From contig JAAZKL010000219.1 of the NCBI GenBank assembly GCA_012799845.1, positions 1 through 6,367 on the forward strand: a DNA stretch of 6,367 bases, in the 5' to 3' direction. Shown piece after piece: positions 1 to 4,433 of the stretch. Under the pieces are notes generated by a model that was not told the DNA's origin, did no database searches, and saw only the letters and a program-made list of their open reading frames with translations. This DNA comes from Clostridiaceae bacterium (GTDB lineage: Bacteria; Bacillota; Clostridia; Acetivibrionales; DTU013). How positions within the stretch are numbered: position 1 is the first letter of the stretch; each line of letters opens with the position of its first letter. The position numbers and the translations under genes were made by a program.

Positions 1-279
1 ACGACACGCGTAAAACCGTATTATATATTCCATCCGAAAACAGTCAAGGGAACAAGCCATTTCTGGGTAAAGATCGAGGAAGGGATGGAGATCATGGAAA
101 GCCTTCGCGGAAGGACTTCGGGGCTCGCGATTCCCACATATATCATAAACGGTCCGAATGGCCTCGGGAAGACACCCATAATGCCGAATTATATGTTGTG
201 CCTGGGCAAGGACAAAGCTACTTTCAGGAACTGGCAGGGAGAATTTTTCGAGGTTGAGAATTTCAGTCACGATGCCTGA
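1..279 (+). CDS. eam: Glutamate 2,3-aminomutase, C-terminal fragment (5' end outside window)
   Basis: The last 92 residues of a KamA-family radical SAM, PLP-dependent aminomutase, read in frame 1 from the window edge to TGA at 277-279. Recognisable family blocks are KPYYIFHPK (fragment residues 5-13), GTSHF (17-21), EIMESLRGRTSG (30-41), the glycine-rich GPNGLGKTPIMPNY (51-64) and the closing RNWQGE. In clostridial lysine 2,3-aminomutase two aspartates (Asp293 and Asp330, 37 residues apart) bind the substrate's side-chain amino group. Here the aligned positions are Lys13 and Asn50, also 37 apart, which is the pair reported for glutamate 2,3-aminomutase. The likely reaction is L-glutamate to beta-glutamate, a compatible solute, in the cytoplasm. 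The radical SAM CxxxCxxC motif and the PLP lysine lie upstream and cannot be seen. No terminator is evident after the stop, and the next promoter starts 46 bp downstream. Family membership is very likely; glutamate specificity rests on two residues. Confidence 0.83.
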   Translation, partial: TTRVKPYYIFHPKTVKGTSHFWVKIEEGMEIMESLRGRTSGLAIPTYIINGPNGLGKTPIMPNYMLCLGKDKATFRNWQGEFFEVENFSHDA

Positions 280-324
280 TCCGTAACAGTGAGAATTGCG
301 ATACTTCCAGTTTCCTGAATCTCA

Positions 325-354
325 TTGACAAACGGAGCAGCAGCGCCATATAAT
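325..354 (+). promoter_or_regulatory. Consensus sigma-A promoter of the glmS operon
   Basis: A perfect -35 box, TTGACA at 325-330, and a perfect -10 box, TATAAT at 349-354, are separated by 18 bp. The transcription start is expected near 361. This puts a ~200-nt leader ahead of glmS and makes the glmS unit independent of the upstream aminomutase gene. A promoter this close to consensus should fire strongly by default, which fits control after initiation by the leader terminator. Confidence 0.88.
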
Positions 355-362
355 AAAGAGGA

Positions 363-380
363 ATGAACAATGGCGTTCAT
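363..380 (+). promoter_or_regulatory. Candidate ANTAR-type hexaloop hairpin (antiterminator P1)
   Basis: ATGAAC (363-368) pairs perfectly with GTTCAT (375-380) and leaves the six-base loop AATGGC. ANTAR antiterminators such as EutV and NasR recognise hairpins with a hexaloop carrying A at position 1 and G at position 4, and this loop has both. The hairpin would be the first structure to leave the polymerase. It shares bases 369-380 with the 5' arm of the terminator, so the two folds exclude each other. Known targets have two such hairpins in tandem. I could not find a convincing second one; the best options nearby have only two closing pairs. Treat this as a candidate. Confidence 0.42.
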
Positions 381-487
381 AAGATAATGCGATACCAGTC
401 AAGGCCGGGTTTCCGGTCCGGATCAGACCGTATCGGGCCGGATATGGGACTGTGTGCATTATGTTGTGAACGCCATTTTTTATTTTT
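369..487 (+). terminator. Intrinsic terminator in glmS leader
   Basis: The uninterrupted core of the stem is AATGGCGTTCA (369-379) with TGAACGCCATT (467-477), extended inward by pairing of 381-390 with 456-465. It is followed directly by a T-rich run (476-487, TTTTTTATTTTT). The T-run lies only on the + strand side, so it terminates rightward transcription. Because it sits between a strong promoter and glmS, it should act as an attenuator rather than an end-of-gene terminator. Confidence 0.72.
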
Positions 488-544
488 ATCATTTTTATGT
501 GATAAAGCTTATTGGTCGAGGAGAGCAGGCACTGATCATATGGC

Positions 545-552
545 GGGGGAGG
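545..552 (+). promoter_or_regulatory. glmS ribosome binding site
   Basis: GGGGGAGG ends 7 nt before the glmS ATG, a strong Shine-Dalgarno sequence. The six bases ATGGCG at 540-545, overlapping its first base, are complementary to CGCCAT (471-476) in the terminator's 3' arm. TGGC (541-544) could also pair with GCCA (556-559) around the site. Some structural control of translation is therefore possible but not shown. Confidence 0.7.
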
Positions 553-559
553 AAAGCCA

Positions 560-2371
560 ATGTGCGGCATTATAGGATATACAGGAACTGAAAACGCGGT
601 ACCGATCATTGTGGACGGGTTGAAAAGGCTGGAGTACCGGGGATATGACTCGGCAGGCGTTGCGGTCATGAATGAGGACGGCTTTGAAGTCGTTAAGCAG
701 AAAGGGTGTCTTTCAGCCCTTGAAGCAATGATCAGCATAAAACCCATAGCCGGTTTTATGGGGATCGGGCATACCCGGTGGGCTACCCATGGAGAACCAT
801 CCGATGTAAATTCCCACCCGCACCTGGGCAGCCAGAACAAAATCGCCGTAGTACACAACGGGATCATTGAGAATTACAGGCAGATAAAAGAACGCCTCGA
901 ACAGAAAGGGATAAGGTTCGTTTCACAGACCGACAGCGAAGTCATCGCACAGCTTGCAGAGTATTATCACGACGGTGATATTGTCGATACCATGATCAGG
1001 ACCGCCAATGCCCTTGAAGGGTCTTATGCCCTGGGCATCATGTGCCTTGATGAACCTGACAAACTGGTCGCAATAAAGAAGGACAACCCGCTTATTGTTG
1101 GTGTTTCGGAACATGGGAATTTTATAGCCTCGGATGTGCCGGCGGTCCTTGCACACACGAACAGGGTCTGCTACCTGAATGACAGGGAAATCGCCGTGCT
1201 GACCAAAAACAGTGTGGAGTTCTTCAACATGGACGGGGAGCCGATATACAAGGAGCCCGAGACAGTTACCTGGAGCATCGACAGCGCCGAAAAGGGCGGC
1301 TACGAACACTTTATGCTCAAGGAAATAATGGAGCAGCCCAGGGTGCTGAAGGAAACGATCCAATCTGTCCTGGGCGACGGCGACAACCGGAGGATCATCG
1401 ACAGTCTGGATGTTTCCAGGTTTGACAGGATCGTCATCACAGCCTGCGGTTCGGCATATAATGCGGGCATGGTCGCGAAATATGTGTTTGAACGGCTCTG
1501 CCGCGTGACGGTGGAAGTGGAGCTGGCCAGTGAGTTCCGTTACAAGGACCCCATCGTAGGGCAAAGCACACTGGTCATCCTGGTCAGCCAGTCGGGAGAG
1601 ACTGCCGATACCATCGCCGCCATGAGAGAGGCAAAAAGGAAGGGAGCCGCTACGGTGTCTGTCGTCAATGTCATCGGCAGCACCATAGCCCGGGAAACAG
1701 ACTATACTCTGTATACCATGGCCGGTCCGGAGATCGCGGTGGCCACCACCAAAGCCTTTTCGGCCCAGTTGGTGCTGCTTTACCTGCTGGCTGTTTCATT
1801 CGCGAAAAAGCTTGGTAAAATATCAAAGGAAACGGAAGACAGGCTTCTTTCAGATATTGCTTCCCTTCCCGGCAAAGCGGCCGGACTGCTGAAGCGGATC
1901 GACCCTGTGGCGAAATACGCGGCAGGCTGTGTGGGCTGCAAAAGCATATTTTTCATAGGCAGGAACATAGATTATGCAATAGCCCTGGAGGGTTCCCTGA
2001 AACTCAAGGAGATCTCATATATACACTCCGAGGCATATGCTGGCGGCGAACTGAAGCACGGCACTATCTCGCTGATCGAAGACAATACGCTGGTCGTAGC
2101 CATTTCCTGCTGCGAAAGGCTGTATGAGAAGATCTACAGCAATGTTGAACAGGTCATAAGCCGCGGAGCCAGGGTGCTCTTTATCGGGAACTGCATAAAA
2201 GCCGAGCCGGGAGAGCAACTTGAGACTATCGAACTTCCGGAAATAAACGAACTCTTTGCCCCTTCGCTGTCGGTCATATGTCTGCAGTTGTTCAGCTATT
2301 ACGTAGCCGCAAACAAGGGGCTGGATATAGATAAACCGCGCAACCTGGCCAAGAGCGTGACCGTGGAATAG
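560..2371 (+). CDS. glmS: Glutamine--fructose-6-phosphate aminotransferase (isomerizing)
   Basis: A full-length cytoplasmic GlmS of 603 aa that converts fructose-6-phosphate and glutamine to glucosamine-6-phosphate and glutamate, the entry step to UDP-GlcNAc for peptidoglycan. The N-terminal class II amidotransferase domain (about 1-220) begins MCGIIGY, with Cys2 as the nucleophile exposed when Met is removed. It also shows HTRWATHG (71-78), VHNGIIENY (98-106) and the TDSE loop. Two SIS sugar-isomerase domains follow: the first (about 287-420) has TACGS (294-298) and SQSGETADT (343-351). The second (about 455-590) has the catalytic set equivalent to E. coli Glu481, Lys485, Glu488 and His504 at Glu477, Lys481, Glu484 and His500. 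The C-terminal tail NLAKSVTVE keeps the ring-opening lysine (Lys598). Length is close to the usual ~600 aa and nothing is missing. The start is fixed by Cys2 and the ribosome binding site. Expression probably depends on readthrough of the leader terminator. A glutamine synthetase gene follows 54 bp later. Confidence 0.97.
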   Translation: MCGIIGYTGTENAVPIIVDGLKRLEYRGYDSAGVAVMNEDGFEVVKQKGCLSALEAMISIKPIAGFMGIGHTRWATHGEPSDVNSHPHLGSQNKIAVVHNGIIENYRQIKERLEQKGIRFVSQTDSEVIAQLAEYYHDGDIVDTMIRTANALEGSYALGIMCLDEPDKLVAIKKDNPLIVGVSEHGNFIASDVPAVLAHTNRVCYLNDREIAVLTKNSVEFFNMDGEPIYKEPETVTWSIDSAEKGGYEHFMLKEIMEQPRVLKETIQSVLGDGDNRRIIDSLDVSRFDRIVITACGSAYNAGMVAKYVFERLCRVTVEVELASEFRYKDPIVGQSTLVILVSQSGETADTIAAMREAKRKGAATVSVVNVIGSTIARETDYTLYTMAGPEIAVATTKAFSAQLVLLYLLAVSFAKKLGKISKETEDRLLSDIASLPGKAAGLLKRIDPVAKYAAGCVGCKSIFFIGRNIDYAIALEGSLKLKEISYIHSEAYAGGELKHGTISLIEDNTLVVAISCCERLYEKIYSNVEQVISRGARVLFIGNCIKAEPGEQLETIELPEINELFAPSLSVICLQLFSYYVAANKGLDIDKPRNLAKSVTVE

Positions 2372-2383
2372 GAGCACCGCTGT

Positions 2384-2392
2384 TGATATAAT
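2384..2392 (+). promoter_or_regulatory. Possible extended -10 promoter for glnA
   Basis: The gap between glmS and glnA contains TGATATAAT (2384-2392), a perfect extended -10 element (TGnTATAAT). The hexamer 17 bp upstream, TGGAAT (2364-2369), matches only half of the -35 consensus, as is usual for extended -10 promoters. A start near 2399 would leave a ~26-nt leader. It could let glnA and the ANTAR gene be transcribed without passing the attenuator. It could also be chance in an AT-rich gap. Confidence 0.38.
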
Positions 2393-2412
2393 GTTGTTAT
2401 TAAGAAAATTGC

Positions 2413-2417
2413 GGAGG
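2413..2417 (+). promoter_or_regulatory. glnA ribosome binding site
   Basis: GGAGG lies 8 nt before the ATG at 2426, and no other start in this frame is as well placed. Confidence 0.75.
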
Positions 2418-2425
2418 GTGGAGAA

Positions 2426-3745
2426 ATGAGAACCACAGTCGATGAAGTTTTGGAATTCGTACATGAAAATGATGTGAAATTTATTCGTCTTTCATTTTGC
2501 GATCTGTTCGGAAACCTGAAAAATATCTCGATCATCCCGGATGAACTTCCGCGTGCATTCGAACACGGTATTCCGTTCGATGCACACGCGGTAAGCGGCT
2601 TTACGGATATAACGAGGTCAGACCTGCTGCTGGTCCCCGATCCGGCAACGCTGTCCGTTCTGCCGTGGCGTCCCCAGCAGGGCAGGGTGGTCCGCTTTTA
2701 CTGCAGCATAAAGAATCCCGACGGAAGCGCCTTCTGGGGGGATACAAGGGAGATCCTCAAATCTGTTGTGGACCGGGCCAGGCAAAAGGGATATACATGC
2801 ATGGTCGGCGCCGAGTGCGAGTTCTACCTTTTCGTAACCGACGAAAAAGGAGAACCCACAGCCGTGCCCTTTGACAGCGGCGGGTACCTGGATGTGTATC
2901 CTCTTGACAAAAGCGAGAACATCAGGCGCGAGATCTGCCTCTGCCTTGAAGAGATGGGGATCAGGCCCGAGACGTCCCATCATGAACGGGGACCCGGACA
3001 GAATGAGGTCGATTTCAAGTTTTCTGATGCTGTCAACAGCGCGGACAACTTTATCACCTTCAAGCAGGTGGTGAAGAGCATAGCCGCGAGGAACGGACTG
3101 TTCGCCTCATTTTCTCCCAAACCGCTGCCTGACAAGAGCGGGAGCGGGCTGCATGTGAACCTGTCGTTTATGCAGAACGGGCAAAATGTGTTCAGACTTG
3201 ACGGGAATGAAAACTCAAAAGCATCCGAATCATTTGTAGCAGGTGTGCTTCAGAAGATCTCGGAAATAACCGCATTTCTGAATCCTGTACAAAACTCCTA
3301 TGAACGCCTTGGAGCCTGTGAAGCGCCGAAATACATTTCCTGGTCGCACGGCAACCGTTCACAGCTTATTCGTATTCCCTCCGACAGTGACGAGAGGATG
3401 CGTATGGAACTCAGATCCCCGGATCCCTCGACGAATCCTTATCTTGCCTTCGCGCTGATAATTGCGGCAGGGTTGCATGGCATGGAGAACAGCCTGGCAC
3501 TGCCTGAAAGCATGAATGTGGACCTTTACGCAGCGGACGAGAGCATTACCGGCAAACTGCCGCGGCTTCCCGAGAACCTGGGGTACGCCCTGAAGCTTGC
3601 CGGAAAGTCGGACTTTCTGAAAAACACGCTGAACGAACAGATCCTGGAGAACTATATACGTTTGAAAACCATTGAGTTACAGGCATTTGGCAGGACTACC
3701 GACAAGAGGACATACTTCCTTGAGAATTACTTCAAGATGATCTGA
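2426..3745 (+). CDS. glnA: Glutamine synthetase, type I (divergent GSI-alpha-like)
   Basis: At 439 aa this has the length of a GSI-alpha enzyme (B. subtilis GlnA is about 444). It ligates ammonia to glutamate using ATP and would act as a cytoplasmic dodecamer. The beta-grasp domain (about 15-100) contains FD (51-52) in place of the usual FDGSS, with the aspartate kept. The catalytic domain carries the metal ligands in GAECEF (Glu130, Glu132), Glu187 in SHHE, Glu194 in GPGQNEVDF and His243 in GSGLHVN. It also has the flap glutamate Glu299 (CEAP), Arg311 (NRS), and Glu328 and Arg330 in RMELRSPDPSTNPY. The active site therefore looks intact. Two features differ from B. subtilis GlnA: the position of Arg62, needed there for glutamine feedback inhibition, is Asp61, and the C-terminal HPWE tail is replaced by an unrelated ending (TTDKRTYFLENYFKMI). 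The large insert of GSI-beta is absent, so no adenylylation control is expected. Neighbouring glmS and ANTAR genes suggest nitrogen metabolism. A beta-glutamate substrate is an open alternative. Confidence 0.93.
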   Translation: MRTTVDEVLEFVHENDVKFIRLSFCDLFGNLKNISIIPDELPRAFEHGIPFDAHAVSGFTDITRSDLLLVPDPATLSVLPWRPQQGRVVRFYCSIKNPDGSAFWGDTREILKSVVDRARQKGYTCMVGAECEFYLFVTDEKGEPTAVPFDSGGYLDVYPLDKSENIRREICLCLEEMGIRPETSHHERGPGQNEVDFKFSDAVNSADNFITFKQVVKSIAARNGLFASFSPKPLPDKSGSGLHVNLSFMQNGQNVFRLDGNENSKASESFVAGVLQKISEITAFLNPVQNSYERLGACEAPKYISWSHGNRSQLIRIPSDSDERMRMELRSPDPSTNPYLAFALIIAAGLHGMENSLALPESMNVDLYAADESITGKLPRLPENLGYALKLAGKSDFLKNTLNEQILENYIRLKTIELQAFGRTTDKRTYFLENYFKMI

Positions 3746-3776
3746 CAGTTGATTCCGTTGGCAGTTGAGTTGAGAA

Positions 3777-3785
3777 AAGGTGAGG
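3777..3785 (+). promoter_or_regulatory. Ribosome binding site of the ANTAR gene
   Basis: AAGGTGAGG ends 4 nt before the ATG at 3790, with its AAGG core 9 nt away. No terminator-like hairpin or promoter is visible in the 44-bp gap after glnA, which favours co-transcription. Confidence 0.6.
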
Positions 3786-3789
3786 CGCA

Positions 3790-4365
3790 ATGGACAGTGC
3801 ACTTATTATATCGTATTCGAATAAAGTTGCAGACAGTTTAGCTGAGATACTGGCACAAGCCTCGGTGGCAGATATCACCACCCTGTCCAACGGCGGGGAA
3901 GCAAGGAGGATGCTGATCGAAAAGGAATTCGACCTTTATATCATCAATACGCCTCTGCCTGACGAGTTTGGGGAAAGCCTCGCGCTGAATATCGCTTCGA
4001 AGGGCATCAATGTGGTCATATTGCTGGTAAAGGCCGAATTTTACGACGAAATATCGGCAAGAGTCGAGGACTATGGTGTCATTACGGTTGCAAAACCCAT
4101 TAGCAGGACTCTTTTCTGGAATGCGCTGAAACTGGCCATTGCCGCACATAAGAAGCTCAAAGCCATACATAATGAAAATACGAAACTTGTTCAGAAGATA
4201 GAGGATATCCGGATCATCGACAGGGCCAAGTGTGTCCTGGTTTCGCGATTCTCGCTGACTGAACCCGAAGCGCACAGGTATATCGAGAAAAAGGCTATGG
4301 ATTCCCGGATGACGCGCAGGAAGGTCGCGGAAGAAATACTGGTGATGTATGAAAACGATATATAA
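3790..4365 (+). CDS. Receiver-ANTAR domain antitermination regulator (atypical receiver)
   Basis: A 191-aa cytoplasmic protein with an N-terminal receiver-like fold (about 1-118), a linker helix (about 118-135) and a C-terminal ANTAR RNA-binding domain (about 136-187). The ANTAR pattern is visible from IIDRAKCVLVSRF through the SLTEPEAHRYIEKKAMDS segment to the RRKVAEEIL helix. ANTAR proteins bind paired hexaloop hairpins in nascent RNA and block terminators. The receiver lacks what phosphorylation needs: the phosphoacceptor position is Asn53 (DLYIINTPLPD, 48-58), the acidic pair after strand 1 is missing (LIISYSN, 5-11), and the Ser/Thr of strand 4 is a hydrophobic residue. Only the strand-5 lysine (Lys102, AKP) remains. 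No histidine kinase is encoded in the window. Activity is therefore likely set by ligand, partner protein or abundance, perhaps by contact with the adjacent glutamine synthetase. I do not assign a symbol. Its RNA target is inferred, not known. Confidence 0.9.
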   Translation: MDSALIISYSNKVADSLAEILAQASVADITTLSNGGEARRMLIEKEFDLYIINTPLPDEFGESLALNIASKGINVVILLVKAEFYDEISARVEDYGVITVAKPISRTLFWNALKLAIAAHKKLKAIHNENTKLVQKIEDIRIIDRAKCVLVSRFSLTEPEAHRYIEKKAMDSRMTRRKVAEEILVMYENDI

Positions 4366-4389
4366 ATTTCGGTCAAAGTCTTATACAAT

Positions 4390-4417
4390 ATATATAAGCC
4401 TATAAAGGCTTATATAT
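4390..4417 (+). terminator. 12-bp perfect palindrome; weak terminator or operator
   Basis: ATATATAAGCCT (4390-4401) and AGGCTTATATAT (4406-4417) pair perfectly around ATAA. It lies 24 bp after the ANTAR stop and 16 bp before the next gene. As RNA it is a 12-bp stem, but no T-tract follows (TATTATAAATG), so a factor-independent terminator would be weak. As DNA it is a perfect dyad placed where an operator for the beta-galactosidase gene would sit, overlapping AT-rich sequence that could hold its -10 element (TACAAT at 4384-4389 or TATTAT at 4415-4420). I found no good -35 box for either. Confidence 0.45.
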
Positions 4418-4433
4418 TATAAATGAAAGGCTG

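Larger units (their letters stand above)
361..490 (+). ncRNA. Structured leader RNA / candidate attenuator of glmS operon
   Basis: This region runs from the predicted transcription start to the end of a U-tract and folds extensively on paper. The outer stem pairs 369-390 with 456-477 (21 pairs, one of them G-U, and one mismatch). Inside it, CAGTC (396-400) pairs with GACTG (448-452). That encloses two hairpins: 403-408 with 413-418 (one G-U), and 428-434 with 441-447 around a six-base loop GGGCCG. The result is a multi-branched RNA of riboswitch-like shape, ending in a terminator 70 bp before the glmS start. If termination dominates, the ~125-nt RNA would be a stable short transcript. I do not recognise a known riboswitch class: it is not a glmS ribozyme and does not resemble the cyanobacterial glutamine motif. 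Pairing was worked out by eye, without energy calculation. Confidence 0.65.

Noticed and set aside
290..324. TGAGA and TCTCA as a terminator for the upstream aminomutase gene
   Set aside because: Only five pairs, a loop of 25 nt and no following T-run.
342..348. AGCGCCA, identical to the cleavage-site start of the glmS ribozyme, upstream of glmS
   Set aside because: It lies in the spacer between the -35 and -10 boxes, so it would not be transcribed from this promoter, and none of the ribozyme's conserved core follows it.
434..441. Hexaloop GGGCCG at 435-440 as the second ANTAR hairpin
   Set aside because: The size is right and the stem is good (428-434 with 441-447), but the loop has G at position 1 and C at position 4 instead of A and G.
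369..477. Inverted repeats of about 22 bp enclosing 65 bp, resembling a small MITE
   Set aside because: No target-site duplication is visible at the ends, no second copy exists in the window, and the one-sided T-run with an upstream promoter fits a terminator better. A genome-wide copy search would settle it.
485..506. AT-rich hairpin, TTTATCA with TGATAAA, just after the leader U-tract
   Set aside because: It is a weak seven-pair stem with mostly A-T pairs in low-complexity sequence and no T-tract after it. I could not assign a function.
363..575. 70-codon open frame beginning at the predicted transcript start and overlapping glmS
   Set aside because: It crosses the terminator stem and U-tract, has no usable ribosome binding site, and its composition resembles no protein. 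It is the structured leader read as codons.
923..1564. 213-codon open frame on the minus strand inside glmS
   Set aside because: It is antisense to a well-conserved GlmS, its translation resembles no known family, and no ribosome binding site is apparent. The other minus-strand frames within glmS, glnA and the beta-galactosidase are rejected for the same reasons.
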